Origin: CAIWHR01 sp963708855 | GTDB lineage: Bacteria; Pseudomonadota; Gammaproteobacteria; Burkholderiales; Casimicrobiaceae | Length of the DNA stretch: 64,000 nucleotides | Direction: 5' to 3' | NCBI GenBank assembly: GCA_963708855.1 | Contig: CAVPUM010000007.1 | Location: forward strand, 186,001 to 250,000 | Shown here: piece after piece, positions 30,653-40,480 of the stretch | How the letters are laid out: each line of letters starts with the position of its first letter | Position numbering within the stretch: position 1 is the first letter of the stretch | The notes under the pieces: generated by a model | Seen by the model: the letters and a program-made list of their open reading frames with translations, nothing else | Told to the model about the DNA's origin: nothing | Databases searched by the model: none | Position numbers and translations under genes: made by a program

Positions 30653-31442
30653 CTATCGAGACATCGCCCTCTTGACGCTGTCTTTCGAAGCATTCCTGCC
30701 AGTCTTGGCGCGGTACATGGCGAAATCGGCCCGCTTGATCAACTCAACCTGGCTCACGCCGTCGATCGGATATACGGCCACGCCGATGCTTGCCGTCACC
30801 GCAATCGAACAGTCGTCAACGCCTAGGGGTTCGGCCAAGCGGGCGTGGATCTTCTGCGCCACCACCAATGCGTGTCTCTCGTCGTCGACCTCGGGCAGCA
30901 GGAGTACAAACTCGTCGCCGCCATATCGCGACGGCCGTATCGCCGCCCCGAATGCACGATAGCAGGCGCTCGGCCACCCGCTGCAGGAGCTTGTCCCCGG
31001 CAGCGTGCCCCAGACTGTCATTGACGGCCTTGAATCCATCGAGATCGAGCAAGAGCAAGGCCAAGCGCGTTTGCCGCCGTTTCGCCCGGATCAGGGCCTG
31101 GTTCAGCCGGTCCAGCAGCAAGGCGCGATTGGGGAGCCCGGTAAGCTCGTCGTGATGCGCAAAATGGCGCACCTTCGCGATCTCCACCTCGCCCCGAACC
31201 GCGATCTCCCGCAGCCGCGCGTTGGTCTCTGCCAGAAGGACGACTTGCTGATGTGCGGCGGCAGCTTCTTCCCGGCTCGAGGCGAGTGCCTGCTGGAGGT
31301 CCTTCATCCGTGCGAGGGTGCGCTGCAACCCGGGGGTGGCGGCGTTGACGGCGACACCTTGGGGGACGCTGTGCAGAAACGCGCCTTGAGCATGCGGCGC
31401 CGTGGCAAATCGCGGAGTGCCGTTCACGGGTGCGGTCTTCAT
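30653..31442 (-). CDS. GGDEF-domain diguanylate cyclase, one frameshift
   Basis: About 263 residues. N-terminal region is a coiled coil (about 45-95: LARMKDLQQALASSREEAAAAHQQVVLL...), then a GGDEF domain starting HDELTGLPNRALLLDRLNQAL, with DLDGFKAVNDSLGHAAGDKLL and the active-site RYGGDEFVLLLPEV, followed by TASIGVAVYP. An indel near 30955 separates the two halves. It should make cyclic di-GMP; no membrane segment or sensor domain is visible, so it may be controlled by the coiled coil or by expression. Start 31442 lies 95 bp downstream of an operator palindrome. Confidence 0.85.
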
Positions 31443-31536
31443 CTGATCGACCTCAAAGTGCGGCTGAACACTGCTGCCGAATTGGCCCGGCAGCTCGACC
31501 AAGGCCGTCAGGATGAACGGGGCGCCCGCCGCCGTC

Positions 31537-31552
31537 CGTGCGGCATCGCACA
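31537..31552. promoter_or_regulatory. Crp-type palindromic operator (CGTGCG-GCAT-CGCACA)
   Basis: Centre about 103 bp upstream of the GGDEF gene start on the minus strand. Confidence 0.6.
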
Positions 31553-31628
31553 CATGCCCGAGGCGCGAGCACGCGGTCAGCGCCCGGACCGGAGAGGTCG
31601 CGGGTCGAATGCCCGCGCTGCCTTCGCG

Positions 31629-32624
31629 CTAGGTACCGCAATCGACAACTTTGCCCATCGCAACCTGGTCCAGCAATTTCACCGTCCGGCCCTGCATCTG
31701 GATCAGGCCTTCCCGCTGAAAGCGGGAGAACAGGCGACTCACGGTCTCCAGCTGAAGTCCGAGGTAACTTCCGATCTCCTCACGCGTCATTCGCAGCACG
31801 AACTCACACGAAGAATATCCGCGCGCTCGATACCGCTGCGACAAGTCGAGCAGGAACACCGCGAGTCGTTGTTCGGAGCGCATGGTTCCGAGCACGATCA
31901 TCATGGTCTGCGCGCGTACGCCCTCGCGCGACAGCAGCTTGTGCAGGTTGTGCCGAAATTGGTCGCTGCGTCGCGCGAGGATCTCGATCTCGTCGAACGG
32001 CAGCGGACAAGCCTCCAGGTCTTCCAGCGCGGTTGCCTGGCACTCGTGGGTGTCGGTGCCGATGCCGTCCACGCCGATGACATCTCCGGCCATGTGGTAG
32101 CCAGCGACCTGGTCGTGTCCGTCTCTCGCGAGCAGAACCGTCTTGCACGAACCGGTGCGTATCGCATAGAGCCCGTGGAACCCGGCTCCAACCCGATAAA
32201 GCACGTCGCCTTTGCGCAGCCGGGCTCGTTGCGTCAGCAGTCGCTCGAAATACGACGTCGCATCCGGGTCCAGGTCCGCGGAAAGGCAGAAGTCCGGCCA
32301 CTTCCATGGCGACCTCGGCGCCGAGTCACCGGCAACGTCGCGTCGCACGCGATTGATACCCGGCGATGCGGCGATCGGTCGATCCACGACGGCAGCGGGC
32401 CCAGCCGAACGCTTGCCGGTTCTCGCGTCGAGGTGCGACGGGGCATTCCCGTCGATCGCGGGCGGCCGGAGCACCTTCAGTTCCCTTTGCTGTCGTCCCG
32501 CCGAAACCAGGACATGATTCAACCGGTCTGGCAGCCGGGTGCCATTGAGGAGGCCGGCATCCGCGGCGGGTGAATGCGGCGCCATGCCAGCACGCGGGAA
32601 TTCGATCAACCGGTTGGGCTTCAT
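31629..32624 (-). CDS. FNR-type transcriptional regulator lacking the N-terminal cysteine cluster
   Basis: 331 residues from ATG 32624. Residues from about 110 on align with FNR/ANR: a beta-roll (GDVLYRVGAGFHGLYAIRTGSCKTV, AGYHMAGDVIGVDGIGTDTHECQATAL), a dimer helix and a helix-turn-helix MTREEIGSYLGLQLETVSRLF with the E..SR FNR specificity residues. The FNR cysteine cluster (three closely spaced N-terminal Cys) is absent; only one Cys (WPDFCLS) precedes the domain, plus one in the beta-roll. The first 110 residues are low-complexity, so the real start may be internal. Likely does not hold a classical 4Fe-4S cluster. Confidence 0.8.
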   Translation of the reverse strand: MKPNRLIEFPRAGMAPHSPAADAGLLNGTRLPDRLNHVLVSAGRQQRELKVLRPPAIDGNAPSHLDARTGKRSAGPAAVVDRPIAASPGINRVRRDVAGDSAPRSPWKWPDFCLSADLDPDATSYFERLLTQRARLRKGDVLYRVGAGFHGLYAIRTGSCKTVLLARDGHDQVAGYHMAGDVIGVDGIGTDTHECQATALEDLEACPLPFDEIEILARRSDQFRHNLHKLLSREGVRAQTMMIVLGTMRSEQRLAVFLLDLSQRYRARGYSSCEFVLRMTREEIGSYLGLQLETVSRLFSRFQREGLIQMQGRTVKLLDQVAMGKVVDCGT

Positions 32625-32714
32625 CTGATCCACTTCACGGCCATTTCGCATGCCGCCATGCCAATCGCACGGCAACCCTCGGGGTTCCGACTCGGCGTGT
32701 TGCGGGATCTTTCG

Positions 32715-32969
32715 CTAATCCATTGCGCCGCCCCGCGCGACGCCCATCGTCGCAGGGCCCCCGGGGGCCGTCGAGAAGCTTCGTTCGTAGGCATCGATCT
32801 GCCGCTCGGCTTCACTGCGCGTCGAACCGTCGATTTGCTGAAACTGCCGGATCAAGCGCTCACGATTCCATGCTGGCAGTTGACTTCGAGCGTCGGCCAT
32901 CCTGCTGGTTTGCCCGTCTGGTGTGGCATCGAAACGAGGCATGTCGATTTGCGGGCGCGGTTCGATCAT
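32715..32969 (-). CDS. Small hypothetical protein (84 residues)
   Basis: ATG 32969 follows a strong AGAGGAG with 8-bp spacing, and the product is charged and soluble (QLPAWNRERLIRQFQQIDGS, SEAERQIDAYERSF). No family recognised. It lies between the FNR-like and Crp-like genes on the same strand. An imperfect operator is 184 bp upstream. Confidence 0.5.
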   Translation of the reverse strand: MIEPRPQIDMPRFDATPDGQTSRMADARSQLPAWNRERLIRQFQQIDGSTRSEAERQIDAYERSFSTAPGGPATMGVARGGAMD

Positions 32970-33145
32970 GTCGCTGGCTCCTCTCGTGCGCATCCCAATG
33001 TTCCGGCAGTCCGAACTGCATCCGGATTGCAGTCCGGTCACCGCGTCCGCGGACGCGACCAGGATCGAGGGCGCCCGCCGATCAGCGCCATCCCGCGTCC
33101 ATCCCAATCCGGGGGTCAGACTAATCGCGCGCTGCTTCGGCCGTC

Positions 33146-33161
33146 CGTGCGGTAGCCCACA
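33146..33161. promoter_or_regulatory. Imperfect Crp-type operator (CGTGCG-GTAG-CCCACA)
   Basis: One mismatch in the right arm; followed by TAAGGCC, like the strong site at 36588 which is followed by TAAGACC. Lies 184 bp upstream of the small gene at 32969. Confidence 0.35.
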
Positions 33162-33213
33162 TAAGGCCACGCCCGCCGCGCATGGCGCGGTGACGGCGGA
33201 CAGTGCTCGGGCG

Positions 33214-33927
33214 CTATCGCACGTCGGACATCAGGCGGCCGAATTCCTTCTTGACGACGGAATAGCACTCGCAGGCGCCGGCCTCCAATCCGGACCGCTC
33301 GAGCACCTCGATGTGGCCCCGGCGGTATCGAACGAAACCGGCGCGCTGCAGTTTCCCGGCGGCCTCGGTGATGCTTTCCCGCCGCACGCCGAGTGCATTG
33401 GCGACCAGTTCCTGCGTCATGACCAACTCGCTCGAAGGCAGGCGATCGAGCGTCATCAACAGCCAGCGGCACAGTTGCTGCTCGATCGAATGGTGCCGAT
33501 TGCAGGCGGCGGTCTGGCACATCTGCGTGAGCAGCGCCTGGGTATAGCGCAGCAACAGGCGCTGCATCAGCCCGGCGCGATGGAATTCCTCCTTCAGCAA
33601 CCTCCCCGGCAGCCGGTAACCGTGGCCACCGGTCTGCACGACCGCCGAGCTTGGCGTGGTTTCGCCCCCCATGAACAGGGAGATGCCGAGGATGCCTTCG
33701 TTGCCCACTCCGGCGATCTCGACCGACGCGCCGGACTCCAGGACATAGTGCAGCGAAACGATGGCCGTGGTGGGGAAATAGACGTGCTGCAGCTGGCCGC
33801 CGGGTTCATAGAGGGTTTCCCCGAGCAGCATCGGGACCAGCTCCAGATGGGGAGCCAGGCGCTCGAATTCCGCGGCGGGCAGCGCGGCGAGAAGACGGTT
33901 CTGACTGGGGCTGTGGAGCGATGACAT
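33214..33927 (-). CDS. Crp/Fnr family transcriptional regulator
   Basis: 237 residues, same subfamily as the protein at 27222 (shared GETLYEPGG/GQVLYEPGK, HVYFPTTAIVSL, GNEGILG/GNEGMAG, QTAACNR). Beta-roll, dimer helix and helix-turn-helix with recognition segment LGVRRESITEAAG; an Arg-Glu pair is kept. Ligand-contact residues for cAMP are not evident. It starts 24 bp after the hybrid kinase stop, on the same strand, so the kinase and this regulator are probably co-transcribed from the operator at 36588. Conserved cysteines (TAACNR, GACECYSVV) could sense redox state (inference). Confidence 0.85.
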   Translation of the reverse strand: MSSLHSPSQNRLLAALPAAEFERLAPHLELVPMLLGETLYEPGGQLQHVYFPTTAIVSLHYVLESGASVEIAGVGNEGILGISLFMGGETTPSSAVVQTGGHGYRLPGRLLKEEFHRAGLMQRLLLRYTQALLTQMCQTAACNRHHSIEQQLCRWLLMTLDRLPSSELVMTQELVANALGVRRESITEAAGKLQRAGFVRYRRGHIEVLERSGLEAGACECYSVVKKEFGRLMSDVR

Positions 33928-33951
33928 GGCGAACGGTCGAAGTCCACGGCT

Positions 33952-36485
33952 CTACTTCTTCGCGGTGAGCTCCACGCCGATTCCGCGGTAGCCGATGAAG
34001 CGGCAGGACTGGTTGAACATCGGCTCCCCGCTCACCCTGAATTCCTGACGCGAGCCGTCGGCATTGACGCGGCTGAATGCGAAATCCAGGAACGGCTGCC
34101 GGGCCGCGATCTTTGCCTGCAGCGCGTCCCGCTCCGCCTCGTTCCAGCCCGTCATCGCGTCGTCGCGCGCCTCGCCCGCGAAGGCGTCGACCCGGATTCC
34201 GAGCATCTCCAGGACCGGACCGGAAACCTTGGTGAAGTTTCCCGTCTCGTCCTGCTCCCAGTACCAATCGGAGGCGAGCTCGGTCAGGCTGCGATAGCGT
34301 GCTTCGCTTTCGCGCAGTTCGGCCGTCCGTTCCTGCACCGTCTGTTCCAGCACCTTGTTGAAGTTCTCCAGCTTCCTGTACAACAGCCGCACTTCCAGCA
34401 TGTTGCGGATGCGTGTCTTGACTTCGACCAGATCGAACGGCTTGCTGATGAAATCCTTGGCGCCGGCCTGCAAGCGCGCGCAGCTTGTGACCCGGTTGGG
34501 CGGTGAGCACGATGACCGGAAGGTAGCTGTCGGCATCGTTGGTCTTGAGGCCTCCATCAGCTGGAACCCGTCCATGCCGGGCATCTGCAGGTCGAGCAGG
34601 ATCAGGTCGTAGTGGTTCTTGCGGTGCAGCGCGCAGACCTCCTTCGGATTGGTCGTGGCGACAACGCGGGTGTAGCCGGCCTCGCTCAGCAATTGCTCGA
34701 GCAGGCTGACATTGGATTCCTGATCGTCGACGATCAGGATGCTGGCGCCGAGAATTTCGGCGGCATCGACCATCATGCTTTTTTCTCCCGTTTGGCGCGG
34801 GCCGATTCGCGCTTGCGCGAATTTCAGCGCCACGTCCAGCGTATCCATGAACTCGTTGACCTTGATCGGTTTGGTGAGATAGCGGAAGAAGCCCGCCTCC
34901 AGGCCCTTCTCGATGTCGCGGGGCATGGCGTTGGCACTGAGCGCGATCACCGGGATGTGCGCCGTCGCCGGGTCTTCGGCCAGGATTCGCAGCGCCTGGA
35001 TGCCGCTGATGCCGGGCAGATTGATGTCCATCAGGATGACATCCGGCAGCGAGGCGCGCGCAATCTCGATGCCGCGGTCGCCGTCCCGCGCACTCAGCAA
35101 GCGGATATCCGGCCGGCGCGCGATGAGATCCTCGACCAGCATCAGATTGGCCGGGTTGTCCTCGACATAGAGCAGGGTGCGCAACTGCGCGTCGGCTTGA
35201 ACTTGCACCGGGGCGACCGCAGCGGGTTTGACCGGCCCGGCGGCAGGGTGCGGCTCCGCCGTCAGGTTCAGGTCGATCCAGAACACGCTGCCCTTGCCGA
35301 CCGTGCTTTCCACGCCGATGACGCCGCCCATCGATTCGACCAGCCGCTTGGCCACCACCAGGCCGATGCCGGTGCCCTCCTCGGCGTTCGCCTCTTGTCC
35401 GAGACGATTGAACGGCTGGAAGAGCTGCGCCAGCTTTTCCGCAGACAATCCCTCGCCGGTGTCCTCGACGCAAATGCGAATGCGTCCCGGAGTGCTGGCG
35501 ATGCAGTCCACGACGACCGTTCCGTCCGCCTTGTTGTACTTGATCGCGTTGGAAAGCAGGTTGATGAGAACCTGCTTCACCCGGGTCCGGTCGGCCTTGA
35601 CGAAGTAGCTGGATTTCGAACCGGGGAAAGGTCACGCTGAATGCCGCGCTTTTGCGCCTGCGGCTCTATCATGGCCTGGCATTCGTGCATGACCTCGGCC
35701 AGCGAGATCGGCTCCAGCGACAGCGACAGCTTCCCGGACTCGATCAGCGCGAGATCGAGGATTTCGTTGATCAGCTCCAGCAGGTACCACCCGGCCTTGA
35801 GAATCTGATCGATGCTCTTCTTCTGGGACGGCGTCGGCAGCGGCGAGCCGGATTCCATGAGCTGGGCAAACCCGAGGATGGCACTGAGCGGCGTGCGCAG
35901 CTCATGGCTCATGCTGGAAAGGAAATCCGATTTCGCGAGGTTGGCCTTTTCCGCCACGGCCATGGCCTTCTTCAGCTCCAGTTCGACCTGCTTGCGCACG
36001 GAATTGTCGGTGCCGATCAGCAGGTATCCGATGATGTCGCCGTAGTCGTCGCGCAGCGCCGTGATCGACACGATGGCCGGAAAGCGGCTGCCATCCTTGC
36101 AGATGTAGGTCAGTTCGTAGATGTCCTCGATCCCGCGCGACGCCTTGAACGCCAGCGCCTCGAAGCCCGGCGTGATGGTGGTCGCGAGCTCGAGGCTCAG
36201 CGCCTGCGCGCGCGCCATCACTTCCTGCGGATCATGGATGTCGCTGGGGTTGATCTTGTTGACGACTTCGGCGGCCAGATAGCCCAGCATGCGCTCGGCG
36301 CCGACATTGAACAGCTGGATGATGCCTTTCTCGTCGGTGGCGATGATCGAGAAATTGGCGCTGGTGAGAATGGCGTTCTGCAGGGCCCCGGTCTTGAGCA
36401 GCGCTTCCTGGCGCCGCACTTCGGTGATGCGTTCCGCCTTGCCCGCGTCGTCGAGAAGGGCGGAATCGTTTCCTGTTTCCAACAT
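33952..36485 (-). CDS. Hybrid sensor histidine kinase: PAS-HisKA-HATPase-REC-REC-PAS, frameshifts
   Basis: About 845 residues. In order: PAS (about 33-160), coiled linker, HisKA with phospho-acceptor H194 (SMSHELRTPLSAILGF), HATPase_c (NLLSNAIKYNK, EDTGEGLS, GTGIGLVVAKRL), receiver 1 (LLYVEDNPANLML ... ILMDINLPG), receiver 2 (ILIVDDQESNVSLL ... ILLDLQMPGMDGF), a helical segment and a C-terminal PAS (SLTELASDWYWEQDETGNFT) ending the protein. No membrane helix, so it is cytosolic. A frameshift near 35625 separates the kinase halves, and a compensated pair near 34485-34555 scrambles part of receiver 2. A Crp-family regulator follows after 24 bp. Confidence 0.88.
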
Positions 36486-36587
36486 GGCTGGCCTATGTGT
36501 GAAGCGTACGATGACCGGGACAGATCGGCAACTGCTCGCCATTGCCCGAGACAACGCAAAAGTATCTCGGCCTCTCCGGCAAGCGTC

Positions 36588-36603
36588 TGTGCGCCATCGC
36601 ACA
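36588..36603. promoter_or_regulatory. Crp-type palindromic operator (TGTGCG-CCAT-CGCACA), best match
   Basis: Perfect 6+6 palindrome, centre about 110 bp upstream of the hybrid kinase start. Confidence 0.7.
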
Positions 36604-36678
36604 TAAGACCACCGCGTGCAGGGACTTGCCCTCGCTCCTGCCACGCCGGGAGTGCGTGCGTTCCTCGTCTGCGAAACA

Positions 36679-36712
36679 GCGAGGGGCCGACGCAGATGCA
36701 CCGGCCCCTCGC
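36679..36712 (-). terminator. Hairpin terminator downstream of the FecR/DUF6600 gene
   Basis: Perfect 11-bp stem GCGAGGGGCCG / CGGCCCCTCGC with a 12-base loop. It extends through AACAG/CTGTT with a bulge, giving a short T-run on either strand. It lies 30 bp beyond the stop at 36743 and before the kinase operator. Confidence 0.65.
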
Positions 36713-36742
36713 CTGTTGCCCGTCCGGCGGCGCCGGACCGGG

Positions 36743-39230
36743 CTACCCTTTCTGCTTGCGTTCTTCTTCTTCGCGCTTCAGTTCCGGTCGGCGTCCTTTT
36801 TCTTGTCGTCCGACTTGCCCGCGGCAGGCGCCTGCTCCTTGCCGGGCGGCACCGCCTTCGGCGTCGCCGGGGTTTGCGTCGGCGGTGGTTTGGGCGCGGC
36901 AACCGGCGGACGTGGTTCGGGTTGCCTTGCGGCGGGAGCGGAGCTCGGGTCTCCCCTGCGGCCTCGGCACCTGTGCAGGCCGGCACCGGCGGAGCGACTT
37001 GCGGCGCGACGGCCTTTGGCTCGGCCTTGCCACGTTGCTCCGCCTTGCCGGGTTGCTGCGGCGGCGTCGCGGCGCGTGCCGGCGGCGCCACCTGCGGCGG
37101 TGCGACCGGAGCCGGCGCCACGCGTTGCGGCGTGTGTCGGCGGCGTTGCTACGGGTTGTCCGCGCTGTTCGGCCTTTCCACGCTGCTCGGACTTCCCGCG
37201 TTGTTCCGGCGGCTGCGCCGTCGGTGCCGGCGGAGTGACCTGCGGCGGCAGTGGCCGGAGTCGGCGCCACGCGTTGCGGCGGCGCGGCGGGCGTTGCCAC
37301 GGGTTGTCCGCGCTGTTCGGCCTTGCCACGCTGCTCGGTCTTCCCGCGCTTGCTGCCGCGCGGCTGCGCCGTCGGTGCCGGCGGAGCGACTTGCGGTGGC
37401 GCGGCCGGAGTCGGCGCCACGCTTTGCGGCGATGTCGGCGGCGTTGCCACGGTCTGTCCACGCTGGTCCGCCTTGCCACGCTGGTTCGGACTTTCCGCGT
37501 TGCTCCGGCGACTGCGCGGCGGTACGGGCGGGGTCGCTTGCGCTGGCACCGACACCCTGCGCCGGCGCTGCCGGCGCGTCGCCGAAATCGCGGGCGCTGC
37601 GGGGGCCTTGCGCTCGTCGGACTTGCCGCGCGCATCATCCTGGCCGTGGCACCGCGGCGCGTGCCGCCGGCGGACGCATGGTCGGTGGCGCCTTTTGCGT
37701 CGGCGTGACGACTGTGACGACGGGCGCCGGCACCGCCGCTGCACGCTTCAATTCCTTGCGTGCGGCCTCGTCGAGCGGTTTGCCGGGCTTCGCGGCCAGC
37801 TGCTGCTGTTGCGCGGCAAAGCCGACCGGTGCCGCCGGCGGCGCGGTGCGGGCGACGACAGGCCGCTCGAACGAGCGGGGAGGCGGCTTGTCGCCCGGGG
37901 CGGCGGCTCCACGCACGCTTCTTTCGGTCGGCGCGACGGGCGCGACAACGGCCACCGGCGCGCTGGCGACCATTTCCCGCGTCACCCGGACCGCCGATCT
38001 GCCGACCGGCTGCGACTGCACGAACGCGGTCGTCGGCACGGCGACGACTGCCCCCGGCACCTGCCGGTTGGCGTAGACGACATTGGTCACGTTCGTGTTG
38101 TTGTAGTAGTTGTTGATGACCGTGTTGTTGATGACCGTGTTGCTGGGTTGACTCGCTCGAAATAGCCGCGGCTCACCGCATAGGACGGCCGATAGACCTC
38201 GCGCGGCCCCAGCGGGAACCACGCGACGCCACCGACGTTGCCGCTGGAGATCGTGAGCTGGAAGTTGCTGCCGCCCACGAACGCGACCAGCGCCGGGGCG
38301 TAGTAGGCCCGGGTGCGCACGGGACCCGGTACCCAGCCCCATGTGCCTCTCAGGTTCGTCCAGCGGCCGTAATGGGACACGGCGAAGCCCCAGGGCGCGT
38401 CATCCACCCACGTCCAGCCCCACGGGTCGACCCATGCCCAATGTCCGTCGCGGTAGGGCGCCCAGTCGGCGGCCACGCGATTCGGGATCCAGACGTTGCC
38501 GTAGGATGCGTCGACGCGCCAGGTGCCGTTGGCATCGAGGTCCTGATAGCCGACCACGTCCTGCGACACATAGCGGGCGGAGACCGAGTTGTCGTAGATG
38601 CGGTCGCGATCGCTCGCCCAGCGATCGAATTCGTCGGGGCCGGGAACGTCGACATACTCGTACTCGCGCAAGCCGGTTCCATGGAAGCGATACGGCTGCC
38701 GCGAGTCGACTGACGTAGGAGGCGCCTTCCCCGTAGACCTCGCCCTGCCCTCTGCGCACGACGATGTCGGTCGCATTGCCGTCGGGATCCACCGTGATGC
38801 GGTATTCGCCGGGTTGCCGCAGCGTGAAGGCGAGATTCGGAGTGTCGACCTCGAACACCTGGTTGGGCTCGAGACGCCGCACGCGGACGTGCATCGTGCC
38901 CTGCGTCAACTGCAGTTGGGCGATCCGATCGTCGAGATTGAGAACGGATACGGCCGTGCCGGCGTTCAGGCGGATCATCGCTCCGCCGACCTGGATCTCG
39001 GCCCGCGAACCCGCATCCGCCCAGAGGCGGTCGCCGGTGGTCAGCGGCCGATTGATCGTGGCCTGCACCCAATCGTCCTCGCCGGCGGGCGAGAAACTGA
39101 CCGTGCCGGTCGTGTAGCCGAGGCGCGCGACGCGCGACGGCGGGTCGGCGGCTGCCCAGCCGCTGAAGGCCGCCATGGCGACGCCGGCCACGAAAGCAAG
39201 GGTTCGAAGACGGAGGGGTTGCATCGGCAT
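36743..39230 (-). CDS. Exported FecR-domain / DUF6600 protein with proline-rich repeat tail, frameshifts
   Basis: About 829 residues. Signal peptide (LRTLAFVAGVAMAAFSGWAAA), FecR-like domain (GTVSFSPAGEDDWVQATINRP, DTPNLAFTLRQPGEYRI), then DUF6600 with aromatic WIPNRVAADWAPYRDGHWAW, WGFAVSHYGRWTN and WGWVPGPV, an Asn-rich stretch (NTVINNTVINNYYNNTN) and a long Pro/Ala/Gln/Arg tail encoded by tandem DNA repeats at 37111-37540. Breaks near 38720, 38140, 37650 and several in the tail; the exact end (36743 or 36778) is uncertain. Start 39230 follows AAGGAATCATC. Such proteins are exported and probably sit in the periplasm or envelope. Confidence 0.78.
37111..37540. repeat. About three tandem 149-150 bp repeats coding a proline-rich tail
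   Basis: Unit starts recognised by cggcgcca-cgc at 37113, 37262 and 37412 (spacing 149 and 150). Each unit contains gttgccacggg-tgtccgcgctgttcgg and gctgcgccgtcggtgccggcgg. A degenerate further unit lies at about 36985-37110. Such repeats are prone to assembly collapse. Confidence 0.75.
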
Positions 39231-39594
39231 GATGATTCCTTGCACAAGAGTTCTCTGTTTGGACCGCTAGTTCAAATCGGACCGCCAAATCGCGGACCCG
39301 CTCGACAATGGTAATGACTGCGCGGCGTCGCTCCTCGAAGCGGGGGCGGCCGGCAAAGGCAGGTGGCACCGGTACGCCGGACCCCGCAAGAGCCGCGGCA
39401 TTGCGTCGACGTGCAGATATAACGCGGCGCACTCCGGTTGGGATGACAGTCCAGACCGGAATATCCCAACCCGCCACGCAGGCGCTGCGGACGCATCCGG
39501 CACCGGGCGTAATGCGTGTTCCGGGTCGACAGCATTGGTCACATCCTGTTACAAATGTTGCTCGACAGCCTACGACGCGCTTGGCCGGCCTGTC

Positions 39595-39610
39595 TGTTCG
39601 GTAGCGCACC
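39595..39610. promoter_or_regulatory. Crp-type palindromic operator (TGTTCG-GTAG-CGCACC)
   Basis: Embedded in GTCTGTTCGGT-GCGCAC context shared with the site at 62347. Centre 150 bp upstream of the lipoprotein start. Confidence 0.6.
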
Positions 39611-39684
39611 GATTCGGCGCAGTCGGCCGGAGCGCATCGCCGGCCATCGCCGCGCCGGCCCGACGCTGACCGGACATCTCTCTT

Positions 39685-39700
39685 TGTGCGACAACGTACG
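39685..39700. promoter_or_regulatory. Crp-type palindromic operator (TGTGCG-ACAA-CGTACG)
   Basis: Second site before the glycine-zipper lipoprotein, centre 60 bp upstream of its start. Confidence 0.55.
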
Positions 39701-39751
39701 GACGCCGGCAATCGATCGTGCCAGGCTGCGGACTCCCACAGGAGAGAATCC

Positions 39752-40237
39752 ATGAAACCCAATACGCTGGTTACCTTGATCATCGCGGGCACGGCGGTCC
39801 TCGGCGGCTGCGCAAGCACCGACCCGTCCTACGATCGATACGACAACAGCGGCTATCGATACGACAACACGGCTCACCGTTACAGCGGGACGCGACCGAA
39901 TGCAGGGTACTACGGCGTCGTCGACGCGATCGAATCGACACGCGGCGGAAGCAACGACAACGCCGTCGCCGGGACCATCATCGGCGGCGTCATCGGCGGG
40001 GTCATCGGCCATCAGATCGGCAGCGGCACGGGAAATACCGTTGCCACCGTTGCCGGAGCGGTCGGCGGTGCTGCGGTCGGGCACGAGATCGGCCAGGCCA
40101 ATGCGGGCCAGGATGCCTATCGCCTTCGCATCCGGTTCGACAACGGCATCTACCAGACGCTGACCCAGGCCAGCATCGGCAATCTGCGCGTCGGCGACAG
40201 CGTCCGTATCGAAAACGGACGCGCCTATCGCTATTGA
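39752..40237 (+). CDS. Glycine-zipper 2TM outer-membrane lipoprotein (SlyB-like)
   Basis: 161 residues. Lipobox VLGGC (C21), a Tyr/Asp-rich linker, then the glycine zipper AVAGTIIGGVIGGVIGHQIG and GAVGGAAVGHEIG, and a C-terminal beta domain (YRLRIRFDNGIYQTL ... GDSVRIENGRAYRY). This is the SlyB/Rick_17kDa layout, an envelope-stress lipoprotein thought to stabilise the outer membrane. Start fixed by CAGGAGAGAATCC-ATG. Two operator palindromes upstream. Confidence 0.9.
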   Translation: MKPNTLVTLIIAGTAVLGGCASTDPSYDRYDNSGYRYDNTAHRYSGTRPNAGYYGVVDAIESTRGGSNDNAVAGTIIGGVIGGVIGHQIGSGTGNTVATVAGAVGGAAVGHEIGQANAGQDAYRLRIRFDNGIYQTLTQASIGNLRVGDSVRIENGRAYRY

Positions 40238-40369
40238 CGCCATCGACGCGTTGCCGGCGGAGCGAGGCCGACCGGACCGAGGGAAGCGGCCGGCAATCCG
40301 CCGGATGCGACATGACAGGGAAATCGAACTGAACCCGGATGTGAGCAGAGGCCAAGGGAAGACATTTTG

Positions 40370-40385
40370 TGTTCGCTACCGCACC
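40370..40385. promoter_or_regulatory. Crp-type palindromic operator (TGTTCG-CTAC-CGCACC)
   Basis: Centre 103 bp upstream of the 24-residue membrane peptide gene. Confidence 0.6.
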
Positions 40386-40480
40386 GAACGGCCGGAAGCG
40401 ACAGGATAGATTGGACCGACGCGAAGCGCATGGTCTTGAACATGCGATTCGCGTCTTCAACCCAACCGAAAGGCACTCTC

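Larger units (their letters stand above)
39231..39751. other. Long divergent intergenic region
   Basis: About 520 bp between the FecR/DUF6600 gene and the glycine-zipper lipoprotein gene. No gene supported on either strand. Contains two operator palindromes at 39595 and 39685. Confidence 0.6.

Noticed and set aside
33208..33223. CGGGCG-CTAT-CGCACG as a further operator
   Set aside because: It overlaps the end of the Crp-family gene and has a mismatched left arm; too weak to list as a site.
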